Of a stretch of 64,000 bases of DNA, positions 1 to 8,310 are shown piece by piece (the first letter of the stretch is position 1; every line of letters begins with the position of its first letter). The notes under the pieces were generated by a model. It was not told the DNA's origin, did no database searches, and saw only the letters and a program-made list of their open reading frames with translations. A program made the position numbers and the translations under genes. This DNA comes from Bradyrhizobium sp. CIAT3101 (GTDB taxonomy: Bacteria; Pseudomonadota; Alphaproteobacteria; Rhizobiales; Xanthobacteraceae): positions 2,253,001 to 2,317,000 of the forward strand of contig NZ_CP121634.1 in NCBI RefSeq assembly GCF_029714945.1. Direction: 5' to 3'.

Positions 1-132
1 TACGCCAAACGGCCGGTGGCGGAGGTGTTTCACGGCACCTTCCCGCACTTCATCGCCCACCTGATCGCGATCGCGATTTTGGTGGCGTTCCCGTCTATCA
101 TTCTCTGGCTGCCCTCGCAGATGGGGCGCTAG
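1..132 (+). CDS. TRAP transporter large permease, C-terminal end (partial)
   Basis: Only the last 43 codons are inside the window; the stop is TAG at 130-132. The visible end is a charged/aromatic stretch with FHGTFPHF, followed by one hydrophobic helix and the ending WLPSQMGR. This is how DctM-type large permeases of tripartite ATP-independent periplasmic (TRAP) carboxylate transporters usually end. The protein would sit in the inner membrane and carry the substrate delivered by a periplasmic binding protein. The acyl-CoA dehydrogenase gene follows 38 bases later on the same strand, so uptake and CoA-ester catabolism may be linked. The assignment rests on this tail alone. Confidence 0.6.
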   Translation, partial: YAKRPVAEVFHGTFPHFIAHLIAIAILVAFPSIILWLPSQMGR

Positions 133-170
133 GATCGGAGCTCGCGGCTCCCAAGAAGGAGATCAAGAAC

Positions 171-1337
171 ATGGATTTCGCGCTCACCGATCAGCAGGAA
201 GCCATTCGCGACGCCATCGCAAAGATCTGCGAGGCCTTTCCCGATGCCTATTGGCTGAAGAAAGACCACGACGGCGGATTCCCGCACGATTTTCACAAGG
301 CGCTCGCGGATGCCGGCTGGCTCGGCATCTGCGTGCCGGAAGAATATGGCGGTTCAGGGCTCGGCATCACCGAAGCCGCGATCATGATGCGCACGATCGC
401 GGAGTCCGGTGCCGGCATGTCCGGCGCCTCCGCAGTGCATATCAACGTGTTCGGTCTCAATCCCGTCGTCGTGTTCGGCACCGAGGAGCAGCGCAAACGC
501 ATGTTGCCACCAATGGTGGAAGGCCGCGAGAAAGCCTGCTTCGCCGTCACCGAGCCCAACACCGGCCTCAACACCACCCAGCTCAAGACCCGCGCGGTCG
601 CCAAGAACGATCGCTACATCGTCAACGGCCAGAAGGTGTGGATCTCGACCGCGCAGGTCGCGCACAAGATCCTGCTGCTCGCGCGCACCACGCCGTTGGA
701 GGATGTGCGCTCGCCCACCCATGGTCTCAGCCTGTTCTACACGGACTTCGACCGCAACAGGATCAAGGTCCACGAGATCGAGAAGATGGGCCGCAAGATC
801 GTCGATTCCAACGAGCTGTTCTTCGAGGATTTCGAGATCCCGATGGAGGATCGCATCGGCGAAGAGGGCAAAGGTTTCCAGTACATCCTCGAGGGCATGA
901 ACCCCGAGCGCATCCTGATCGCAGCGGAAGCCGTCGGCCTCGGCAAGCTTGCGCTGTCGCGCGCGACGGAATACGCCAAGACGCGCGTCGTCTTCAATCG
1001 TCCGATCGGCAAGAACCAGGGCATTCAGCATCCGCTCGCGGTCAACTGGGTCGAGCTCGAGGCGGCCTGGCTGATGGTGATGCAGGCGGCCTGGCAATAC
1101 GACAAGGGCTTGCCGTGCGGCGCCGGCGCAAATGCCGCCAAATATTTCGCAGGCGAAGCCGGATACCATGCCTGCGAGCAGGCGGTGATGACCCACGGCG
1201 GCTTCGGCTACGCCAAGGAGTTCCACGTCGAGCGTTATTTGCGCGAGGTGCTGATCCCGCGCATCGCGCCGGTCAGCCCGCAGCTTGCGCTCAGTTTTAT
1301 TGCGGAAAAGGTGTTGGGCCTCGCGAAGTCATACTAG
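171..1337 (+). CDS. acyl-CoA dehydrogenase family protein
   Basis: 388-residue flavoenzyme expected to oxidise an acyl-CoA to its 2,3-enoyl-CoA, passing electrons to ETF. The three-part fold is visible: a helical N-terminal domain (about 1-115), a beta domain with the FAD-contacting FAVTEPNTGLNT motif near 125-134, and a C-terminal helical domain with HGGFGYAKEFHVERYLRE near 343-360. The usual C-terminal YEGT segment carrying the catalytic glutamate is absent (APVSPQ follows instead). E246 in GMNPERI aligns with the helix-G glutamate used by isovaleryl-CoA dehydrogenase, so that residue probably serves as base. The start is set by AAGGAG about 10 bases upstream. A CoA-transferase follows directly. 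The substrate cannot be read from sequence. Confidence 0.9.
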   Translation: MDFALTDQQEAIRDAIAKICEAFPDAYWLKKDHDGGFPHDFHKALADAGWLGICVPEEYGGSGLGITEAAIMMRTIAESGAGMSGASAVHINVFGLNPVVVFGTEEQRKRMLPPMVEGREKACFAVTEPNTGLNTTQLKTRAVAKNDRYIVNGQKVWISTAQVAHKILLLARTTPLEDVRSPTHGLSLFYTDFDRNRIKVHEIEKMGRKIVDSNELFFEDFEIPMEDRIGEEGKGFQYILEGMNPERILIAAEAVGLGKLALSRATEYAKTRVVFNRPIGKNQGIQHPLAVNWVELEAAWLMVMQAAWQYDKGLPCGAGANAAKYFAGEAGYHACEQAVMTHGGFGYAKEFHVERYLREVLIPRIAPVSPQLALSFIAEKVLGLAKSY

Positions 1338-1356
1338 GCTGAAGCAGAATTGGGCG

Positions 1357-2604
1357 ATGCCCGAGGACACGGCGCCGATCGACTTCTCCGGCCTGATCCG
1401 CGAGGGCGATCTCGTGGTGTGCGGGCAGGCGACGGCAGAGCCGGTCACCCTGACCGAAGCGCTGATGGCGCAGGCTGGAGAGCTGCCGGCATTCCGGATG
1501 ATGGTCGGGCCGATCTTCTCGGAGACGTTCTCCGCGGCCTGCGCGCCCAACGTGTCATTCCAGAGCTATGGCGTGATCGGGAACGCGCGGCGGCTGGCCA
1601 AGGCTGGGCGGCTCGACGTGATCCCGAGCAGCTACAGCGCCTTCTGCTCCGATTTTTCTGCGCGCCGCCATCGGGCCGATGTCGTCCTGGTGCAGCTTGC
1701 GGAGTCCGGCGGACGGCTGAGCGCCAGCCTCTCCAACGACTATGTCATCAGCGCCGCGCGCGGTGCGCGCCTCGTCATCGCCGAGGTCAATCCGGATGCG
1801 CCGTTTACGTTTGGCGCGGAATGGCCTGAGGACGTGCCGATCCACGTGCGCGTCGTTGCTCGCCGTCCTCCTGTTGAGTTGCCGTCACCGCCTCTGGACG
1901 AGGTCTCCAGGCGTATCGCGGCACATGCCGCGGGCCTTATCGCCGACGGCAGCACGCTTCAATTCGGTGTCGGGCGGATTCCGGACGCGATCCTCTCCTC
2001 GCTATCGCATGTGCGCAATCTCGGCATCCACTCCGGCCTGATCAACGATGCCGTGGTCGACCTGATCGAGCGCGGCGCGGTCACCAATGCGGAGAAGGGG
2101 ATCGATGCGGGGATCACGGTCACCAACCAGGTGATCGGAACAAATCGGCTCTATCGTTTCGTGCACGAGAACACGGCAGTCGCAGTGCGGCCGACGTCCT
2201 ACACGCACGGCCAGGGCGTGCTGGCGCGGATCAACCGGCTGGTCGCGATCAACTCGGCGCTTCAGGTCGGGCTCGACGGCAGTGTGAACTCCGAGACGCT
2301 GAACGGCGTCGCGATCGGGGCGATCGGTGGGCAACTCGATTTCGTCCGTGGGGCCAATGCGTCTCCCGGCGGACGGGCGATCATCGCGCTGCCGGCGACG
2401 GCATCGGACGGTACCAGCCGGATCGTCGCCCATGTCGAGACCGTGACGACGCCCCGCGCCGATGTCGACGCCATTGTCACGGAATGGGGGATCGCCGAGT
2501 TACGCGGCTGCGGTCTTGCCGAGCGCGCGCGGCGCATGATCGCGATCGCGGCACCGGAGCATCGCGATCTGTTGTCGGAGCAGCTCCGCGGCTCCGCGCG
2601 CTAG
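1357..2604 (+). CDS. acetyl-CoA hydrolase/CoA-transferase family protein
   Basis: 415 residues with the two-domain layout of the acetyl-CoA hydrolase/transferase family (4-hydroxybutyrate/succinyl-CoA transferase type). Typical C-terminal signatures are INSALQVGLDGSVNSETL, with the conserved Glu in VNSE as the likely catalytic residue, then GGQLDFVRGA and ALPATASDGTSRIV. It would move CoA between carboxylic acids or hydrolyse an acyl-CoA. The chosen ATG lies 19 bases after the acyl-CoA dehydrogenase stop and begins MPEDTAPIDF. An upstream in-frame ATG at 1285 lies inside the dehydrogenase gene and looks too early. No strong ribosome site is visible, so translation may be coupled to the upstream gene. 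The partner acid is unknown. Confidence 0.85.
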   Translation: MPEDTAPIDFSGLIREGDLVVCGQATAEPVTLTEALMAQAGELPAFRMMVGPIFSETFSAACAPNVSFQSYGVIGNARRLAKAGRLDVIPSSYSAFCSDFSARRHRADVVLVQLAESGGRLSASLSNDYVISAARGARLVIAEVNPDAPFTFGAEWPEDVPIHVRVVARRPPVELPSPPLDEVSRRIAAHAAGLIADGSTLQFGVGRIPDAILSSLSHVRNLGIHSGLINDAVVDLIERGAVTNAEKGIDAGITVTNQVIGTNRLYRFVHENTAVAVRPTSYTHGQGVLARINRLVAINSALQVGLDGSVNSETLNGVAIGAIGGQLDFVRGANASPGGRAIIALPATASDGTSRIVAHVETVTTPRADVDAIVTEWGIAELRGCGLAERARRMIAIAAPEHRDLLSEQLRGSAR

Positions 2605-2605
2605 C

Positions 2606-3142
2606 TCAGTTCATCATTGCCAGCGTCGGCCGCTGGCTCTCGGCTGATCCGATGATCCCGGGGAGATCCGTCACCTCGCCCGCGATCATGATCGACATCC
2701 GCCAGAACAAATGGGCCAGGCGGGTGAACACCAGCCGCTCGCGCTCGGCGGCCGCGGTTCCGTCCGGGATTGTCACGGTTTCCAGGCCCACCACCTTCTT
2801 GAAATCCGGCCAGATCATCATCGACTGCGCGATCACGGAGTAGCAGCTCGGAGTCTCGTCGCTCTCGTCGGGCGCCTGCGGCAACCCCGGATATTGCGTC
2901 GCCGCGGCGTAGAACTTGTAGGCACCGTAGCCGAGCTGCAGCAGGAACTTTTCGGGCACCGCGACGTCGGCGGCAAAGGACACCAGACGTGCCTCGCTCA
3001 GGATCTCCGGATCGATGGCGCTGAGGTCCTGGGCACGCAGCGCGGAGACGAACGCGAGCTCGCGATTGTGCTCGCGCAGCAGGTTGGCCAGCGGCTGTTG
3101 CTGTTGCACGGTGTCGGTGAGCAGGATGATGGTCTTGAGCAT
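2606..3142 (-). CDS. formyltransferase-fold protein, probably without formyltransferase activity
   Basis: 178 residues. The segment RLVSFAADVAVPEKFL followed by GAYKFYAAATQYPG resembles the middle of the methionyl-tRNA formyltransferase/HypX N-terminal fold, where 'ISF...IVP' leads into a catalytic N-x-H motif. Here the Asn and His positions appear as Lys and Tyr (YKFYAA), so the formyl-transfer residues seem lost. The family link is my reading of pattern, not a search. The gene is the last of a minus-strand set, 13 bases after the putative glycosyltransferase gene, and converges on the CoA-transferase gene with one base between stops. That context suggests a role in sugar or polysaccharide modification. 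Confidence 0.5.
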   Translation of the reverse strand: MLKTIILLTDTVQQQQPLANLLREHNRELAFVSALRAQDLSAIDPEILSEARLVSFAADVAVPEKFLLQLGYGAYKFYAAATQYPGLPQAPDESDETPSCYSVIAQSMMIWPDFKKVVGLETVTIPDGTAAAERERLVFTRLAHLFWRMSIMIAGEVTDLPGIIGSAESQRPTLAMMN

Positions 3143-3155
3143 CGCGTGATGTCCC

Positions 3156-4598
3156 TCAGGGGAAGAGTTGGCGGGCGGTCATGACGGCGTCGTCGGCCGC
3201 GCAGTGTGCAAAGAAGTCGTTGGCGATGCGCTGTCCCGGAGCGATCTCCAGGATGCGGTAGCGCGCCAGCGCCGCCGCATCACGCGCCGCGCCGACATCG
3301 TCCTGCCAGGCGCACAGCGACAGTTCGAGGCGGCCATAACCACCGCAATCGGCGGCATAGGCGCCGGTCACAGCTTCGACGGTGGCGGCGACTGCGCCGG
3401 CGTCGCTGGCCGAGATGTCACGCAGGATGACGGCGATGCCCTTGCCGGCTTCGGCCTGCGACGTCATGACCATGAAGGCATCGCGCGCGCCGGTGCGGCC
3501 GGCACGACGGGCGGTGCGCACGAGGCCGGCGAAGGCGGAATCGGGTCCGAGCTCCAGCGTCGTCGTCTGCTGGCTGTGCAGAACAGTGGCGCGCATCGCG
3601 CCGAGATCGCCGGCCAGCGCGTGATAGGATCGCGGCAGCCACACCGTATCGAGCGGCACTTGCGACGAGGTCAGGCTCCAGGCCTGGTCGAGCAGATAGC
3701 CCTCCCAGATCGCAGGGTACGATGCCGCGAGATGCTGCCAGGTGCGCAGCAGCATCTCCGCGGCCCTGGTCCGACCGAAATAGAGCGTGCGGGCCGACAT
3801 CTCCCAGCGATTCCACTTGTGGAGTGCGACGTCGCAGCCGAGGAAGGACGGTAGCAGCGGCGCCTCGCGGAGCACGGCGCCGGCTTCGACGAATAGGAGC
3901 GGCTCGCGATATTTGTTCCACATCCGCAGCATGAACTCCGCCTTCTCGAAGCAGAGCAGGCGGTCGCTGAACTGGGTGTCGATAGGCTCGATATGACAAG
4001 CGAGATCGAATCGTTCGAGCGAGTGCCGGAGCGCGAAGGCAGCGGTCGCGTCGCCGCCGCGCGGGTAACAGGAGACGATCCGCGGGCGGACGGTGGACGT
4101 ATCGGCGCCAGCGAGGAATTTCGACCAGCCGATGCCACCCCACCACATCTCGTGCGGACCGTCGGCGCCGCAGGGGCCGACGGTTCCGAACTCGGTCAGC
4201 TTGGACTTGAGGAAGTCGAAGCCGGGGTTCTCGCTGGTCGGAATGACGACGGCACAGCCCGGATTGAGCGAACGGTAGAACAGCTCCGCGGCAGCGCCGC
4301 TCGGCGGCTCCTTGAGGATGACAACGCCGCTGCGCCTGTTCCCGGCGCGGTCGTCCAGCGTCGGCGCGCCATATTGTCCGGTCAGCCAGTCCAGCCGGTC
4401 GCGCTGGGTCCTGCCGAGCCGGATGCCGCCGGATCGCAAGAGGTCGTCAAGGTTTGCGTGCGTCCCGTCCGTCAATTCCGTGCCCCTCGCGTCGCCACTC
4501 AGCCCTTGGACTTGAACGGCCGGGGCGGCGCGATCAGGCGCACTATTTGGGGCTGGAACCGAGCGGGGTGATCGCAACCGAATAGATCGCGATGTCAT
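3156..4598 (-). CDS. putative glycosyltransferase
   Basis: 480 residues from the ATG at 4598. The middle third has features of nucleotide-diphospho-sugar transferases: RPRIVSCYPRGG, then FVEAGAVLREAPLLPSFLGCDVALHKW, SARTLYFGRTRAAEMLLRTW and a later LDQAWSL, resembling the 'TL-fg-T...W...LD-AW' pattern of cytosolic sugar transferases. A classical DxD is not obvious; the matching position reads VEAGA. The listed ATG overlaps the upstream HAD gene by 56 bases. A TTG at 4475 (residue 42) has GAGGGG seven bases ahead and follows that gene's stop, so the real protein may be 439 residues. The gene sits between the HAD-domain and formyl-fold genes and is probably co-transcribed with them. Substrate unknown. 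Confidence 0.55.
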   Translation of the reverse strand: MTSRSIRLRSPRSVPAPNSAPDRAAPAVQVQGLSGDARGTELTDGTHANLDDLLRSGGIRLGRTQRDRLDWLTGQYGAPTLDDRAGNRRSGVVILKEPPSGAAAELFYRSLNPGCAVVIPTSENPGFDFLKSKLTEFGTVGPCGADGPHEMWWGGIGWSKFLAGADTSTVRPRIVSCYPRGGDATAAFALRHSLERFDLACHIEPIDTQFSDRLLCFEKAEFMLRMWNKYREPLLFVEAGAVLREAPLLPSFLGCDVALHKWNRWEMSARTLYFGRTRAAEMLLRTWQHLAASYPAIWEGYLLDQAWSLTSSQVPLDTVWLPRSYHALAGDLGAMRATVLHSQQTTTLELGPDSAFAGLVRTARRAGRTGARDAFMVMTSQAEAGKGIAVILRDISASDAGAVAATVEAVTGAYAADCGGYGRLELSLCAWQDDVGAARDAAALARYRILEIAPGQRIANDFFAHCAADDAVMTARQLFP

Positions 4599-6957
4599 GC
4601 GCCATCGGCGCGACGGGGACCAGCAGGCAGGCGTCGTCGGTCTCGGTGCGATAATGGGTACCGTTGTGCTGCACGCCGGCGAAGATCAGGCTGTCGGCGG
4701 CGATGCCGGTCACATCCTGGCTCTCGGCGGCGTCGCGAATGTCGTCCGCTGATTGGATGGTCACGCCATGAAGAAGGCCTTCTGCGGCGAATGTCGGCAG
4801 CGGCAGTGCGATCATGGCGATGCCCATCGTGCGCGAAAGGGGGATGCGCAGGCGCAACTCGCCGAGACCAGTGCGGTAGAGAGTTACGGTGTCCAGCGTG
4901 GCTGCGCCGTCGGCGCGGAACAGTCCGATCTGGACCTGGCCGCAGGGGCTCTCTTCAAAGACGTCGGCCGGCAGGCGGTTGGCCCCGAACAGCGTGTAGA
5001 GATAGGCGTTCGACGGCGACAGCCGGGCAAAGCTGCCGGCGAGCCACATCGGCGGGGCGGCAGACGCGCAGGCGGCGGAAAAACCGCGGGCGGTGATCTG
5101 CCGGCGGAGGAAGTCGCTGTCGATCATCGGCGCCAGCGCGTGCGTGCCGAGATTGACGTCGTGCTTCAAGCCGCCGAGCAGCGCCAACTCGTCCTCGTCA
5201 GGCAACAGCAGGAACCGCGCCAGTGTCGCCGTGCACCAGCGCGCAGCGACATCAGGCGCGGCATAGGGAGCGAGGCAGAAGTCGAGCGCCACGTCCTCGG
5301 CGCTCTCCGCAAAGGCGACGCTGCCTGCCTGGATCTCCGCGGCGAGTGCGACCTGGCCGGCCGGGCGCGGATTGATCTCGCGCAGCACCTGCTCACCGTC
5401 ATAATCCCGGACCGAGCCATCGGCGGAGCAGCAGATCTGCTCGAGCAGCGCAATGTTGCGGATCAACATGCGCTTGATATGCGGCGTCACCACCAGGTCC
5501 GAGATCAAGCCTGTCGCGCTGTCTTCCTCGGCGACATCGTCGAAGGCATCGTCGAGCGAGATCAGATAGGCGCCGTGGAGCCGGATATTGATGCCTTCCA
5601 TGTCGAACACGCGGCGCAACGCCTTCTGCACGCTTCCGGAATAGCCGAGATCGGCGAGCACCAGGTCGGTACATTCGTCGAAGCCGGGGATCGTGTGACG
5701 CAGATAGGCAAGCAGCCGTGCGCGCAGGGCCGCTGCAAGCTCGGCGATCTCGCCGGCATCCATCAGTTCCGGCAGAGCTTCGGCGAGATCTTCGCCGGGA
5801 GCAATTCCGTCTGGATAGGCCGCGAAGAACGCTTCGACCTTCGGCGGCAGGATCTTGATCATGTCGCGGAAGGTCGGCGCGTCGATCTTCAACACCTTGC
5901 TGAGCAGGTCGATCAACGGCTGCATCGTATCGGCCGAGGCGATCAGGCTGACGCGCCGGTTGATCTCGAGATAGGCCGATGTGGTGCCGTGCAGGTCCTG
6001 CCAGATCCGGTGTGGCAGGAAGCCGTCGCGGCCGAGGAAGGCGAGGGCGACCTTCCGGCCGGGGCCGGCGGCCTCCTGGCAGCGCCGGGCGATGAAGGCA
6101 TCGAACGCCGTCATCACCGGGCCGAGCACGGTCATGCCGAGATGAAAGGCGGGAGATTTCTCGGCGTTGCGTGTGGCGACCATGCGCCGCAAGGTCCGTG
6201 CGCCATGATCGAGCCGCGCCGGCGTGCCCGGGCACAACAGCTCGAGCAGCGCGGTCTCGCGCTGGAATTTGGAAGCCAGTTGCGGCGTCGCCTGCGGATA
6301 ATAACGCGGCCGAATGCCGTGGCGCTTCGCGCCCTTGATATCGGCCTTGTCGTTGTCGCCGACGTGAAAGGACACGCTGGCGTCGATACCCTGCTCGGAC
6401 AGGTACTTTGCGAAGAGCGCCTCGCTCTTGCCGCTGCCGTGGTCGCAGGAAGCGTAGAGGAAGTCCCACGTCAGCCCGGGGCGGCATGCGAGCAGCAATC
6501 GCGCCAGCCGGTCGGTGTCCCAATAGGTATCGGAGATGAATCCGACACGGTGCCCGGCGCGCTTCATGTCCAGATATTGCCGAAGCATGTCCGGATTGGC
6601 GCGGCAGAGCTCGAGCTCGGCCGAGAACTCTGATTCGACGAGATCGTTCAGGTGATGGCGCGTGAGACCGAACAGCTTGAATGGAAAATAGGAATAGATT
6701 TCATCGATGCGAACTTCGCCGCCGCCGCGCTTCTCCTTCACGGTCCTCCGCGCACGCGCTTCGGCCTGGACACGATGCTGAACGAAACTCGCGGAAACAT
6801 TCGGACAAGTTCGTGAAATGCCGGAAAGCTCGTAAGCCCTTTCAAATACACCATCCGGCGTCGTGCACGCGCGCAACAGAAATGTATCGAAAACATCGAA
6901 CGACCAAGCAGAAACAATTTTGGCGCGGCGCAGCGCACCGGCCGTTGCGATCGTCAT
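4543..6957 (-). CDS. large HAD-superfamily domain protein (COG5610-like)
   Basis: 804 residues. The N-terminal ~240 residues form a HAD domain: motif I SFDVFDTFLL (nucleophile D21, with Phe at +2 as in haloacid-dehalogenase-like members rather than the phosphatase Asp), motif II FISDTYWD, motif III lysine in GSGKSEAL, and motif IV HVGDNDKADIKGAKRHG. The remaining ~560 residues match no domain I recognise, though the region near 430-470 has VLADLGYSGSVQKALRR. Such proteins occur in surface-polysaccharide loci. ATG 6957 is preferred because GGCGGGG lies just upstream; a TTG at 6975 is the alternative. First gene of a minus-strand trio, transcribed away from the sigma factor/flagellar cluster. 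Confidence 0.7.
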   Translation of the reverse strand: MTIATAGALRRAKIVSAWSFDVFDTFLLRACTTPDGVFERAYELSGISRTCPNVSASFVQHRVQAEARARRTVKEKRGGGEVRIDEIYSYFPFKLFGLTRHHLNDLVESEFSAELELCRANPDMLRQYLDMKRAGHRVGFISDTYWDTDRLARLLLACRPGLTWDFLYASCDHGSGKSEALFAKYLSEQGIDASVSFHVGDNDKADIKGAKRHGIRPRYYPQATPQLASKFQRETALLELLCPGTPARLDHGARTLRRMVATRNAEKSPAFHLGMTVLGPVMTAFDAFIARRCQEAAGPGRKVALAFLGRDGFLPHRIWQDLHGTTSAYLEINRRVSLIASADTMQPLIDLLSKVLKIDAPTFRDMIKILPPKVEAFFAAYPDGIAPGEDLAEALPELMDAGEIAELAAALRARLLAYLRHTIPGFDECTDLVLADLGYSGSVQKALRRVFDMEGINIRLHGAYLISLDDAFDDVAEEDSATGLISDLVVTPHIKRMLIRNIALLEQICCSADGSVRDYDGEQVLREINPRPAGQVALAAEIQAGSVAFAESAEDVALDFCLAPYAAPDVAARWCTATLARFLLLPDEDELALLGGLKHDVNLGTHALAPMIDSDFLRRQITARGFSAACASAAPPMWLAGSFARLSPSNAYLYTLFGANRLPADVFEESPCGQVQIGLFRADGAATLDTVTLYRTGLGELRLRIPLSRTMGIAMIALPLPTFAAEGLLHGVTIQSADDIRDAAESQDVTGIAADSLIFAGVQHNGTHYRTETDDACLLVPVAPMAHDIAIYSVAITPLGSSPK

Positions 6958-7470
6958 GTGCAGATTCCCCGCCAATCAGATCAATTAACGCGCACGTTCA
7001 CCATGTCAGGCGCCACAAGCGCGAAAATAATTCACGCGCGATTCAAAAACGCATTCGTCACGACTGACAGATTCAAAAAAATCGCTAGGTTCGAAAAAGG
7101 TGATTCGGAAAAAATTGCCGGGTGCGGACGTCGTCTCGCGTACATTCACACTCGGAAACAATCGCTTCTTGATGCGCGGTGTGCGTGTCGCGTTTGATCG
7201 CCTAGTGCCGCGTAATGTCAGCGTTTTCTCTCAACGACATCTGTTCAGGATGGACGATCCGCCATGGCGCGAGACGATGTGATGATTGCGGGTGTGAGGT
7301 GCGAGAGCAGCACGCGCTCGGCAATTATTGCCCGACACTCGGCAAAAGATACCGGCTAACATCTTGAAAAATAACAAAAATTCTCCGCCTGGATTGTTTT
7401 GGCCCCGCGTTCAACGCCTGGAAGCCGTGTGGCATGTGCGCCGCCGGCATTGCGGGTTGGAGATTGCGGG
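6958..7470. other. AT-rich divergent intergenic region with phased A-tracts
   Basis: About 500 bases between the divergent HAD and sigma-factor genes, with no convincing gene. It is richer in A and T than its surroundings. From 7040 to 7114 it holds four copies of a GATTC/GTTC motif each followed by five to six A residues (starts near 7040, 7070, 7089 and 7102). Short frames across it have no ribosome sites or recognisable protein pattern. It probably carries the promoters of both flanking units and may be intrinsically curved. Confidence 0.5.
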
Positions 7471-8169
7471 ATGAGTTACGCTGCTGATGTCTGGGCTCCC
7501 GCCGAGGCCGAGATTACGACGACGCTGCCGGCTGAAGAGATCGTGCCCATGATGCCGTCGGTGCCGCTGGCGCCGGACAGCGCGCCGGTCGCCGACGAAA
7601 TCGTCTTCGACGAGGACAGCGAACTTCTCGACAAGCTTGCCACTGGCGACGAAGCCGCGTTCCGCATGTTGGTCGAGCGTCACATCGATCGCGCCTATGC
7701 GATCGCGCTGCGCATCGTCGGCAACGCCGCGGATGCCGAAGACGTGGTGCAGGACACCATGCTCAAGATCTGGAGCCATCGCGGTCGCTGGCAGCACGGC
7801 CGCGCCAAGTTCTCGACCTGGCTCTACCGCGTCATCTCCAACCGCTGCATCGATCTGCGCCGCAAGCCGCGCAACGAGAACGTCGAGACCGTGCCGGAAG
7901 TCGCCGACGGCCAGCCCGGCGCCGTCGAGATCATCGAGCGCAACGAGCTGAACGGCATGCTGGAGCTCGCGATGCAACGTCTGCCCGAGCAGCAGCGCAT
8001 TGCCGTGATTTTCTCGTACCACGAGAACATGAGCAACGGCGAGATCGCCCAGGTGATGGACACCACGGTGGCGGCGGTGGAGTCCCTGCTCAAGCGCGGA
8101 CGCCAGCAGCTGCGTCAGTTGCTGCGCAAGCACGAACGCGACATCCGCACCGCGTTTACCGATTGCTAA
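7471..8169 (+). CDS. ECF-type RNA polymerase sigma factor
   Basis: 232 residues. After a ~45-residue acidic lead come region 2 (about 48-120; AFRMLVERHIDRAYAIALRI, DAEDVVQDTMLKIW, FSTWLYRVISNRCIDLRR) and region 4 (about 150-205; RLPEQQRIAVIF, MSNGEIAQVMDTTVAAVES and LLKRGRQQLRQLL as recognition helices). There is no region 3, so it is an extracytoplasmic-function sigma. It lies directly upstream of flagellin on the same strand with no anti-sigma gene next to it. A 90-residue protein 3.3 kb downstream (11513) recalls small proteins often found next to such sigmas. ATG 7471 is preferred over an upstream TTG because it has GGAG upstream and starts the conserved reading. Confidence 0.9.
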   Translation: MSYAADVWAPAEAEITTTLPAEEIVPMMPSVPLAPDSAPVADEIVFDEDSELLDKLATGDEAAFRMLVERHIDRAYAIALRIVGNAADAEDVVQDTMLKIWSHRGRWQHGRAKFSTWLYRVISNRCIDLRRKPRNENVETVPEVADGQPGAVEIIERNELNGMLELAMQRLPEQQRIAVIFSYHENMSNGEIAQVMDTTVAAVESLLKRGRQQLRQLLRKHERDIRTAFTDC

Positions 8170-8185
8170 CCATAAAATTTGCTCT

Positions 8186-8199
8186 GCGAAAATTTTCGC
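8186..8199. promoter_or_regulatory. perfect 14-bp palindrome upstream of flagellin
   Basis: GCGAAAATTTTCGC is a perfect no-loop palindrome 17 bases after the sigma-factor stop and about 110 bases before the flagellin start. It has the look of a dimer-binding operator. The ~140-base gap between the two genes must also contain the flagellin promoter, whose -35/-10 could not be identified with confidence. Confidence 0.4.
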
Positions 8200-8310
8200 G
8201 CCTGATCTCCTTGCGCTCCACCGTTTGAGCGAACGGACGGGGCTGCGGTCTGCGTCGTCAATCGTCTTCAACGATGCGGCACGCCATGCCCATCAGCACA
8301 GGAGTTTCCA

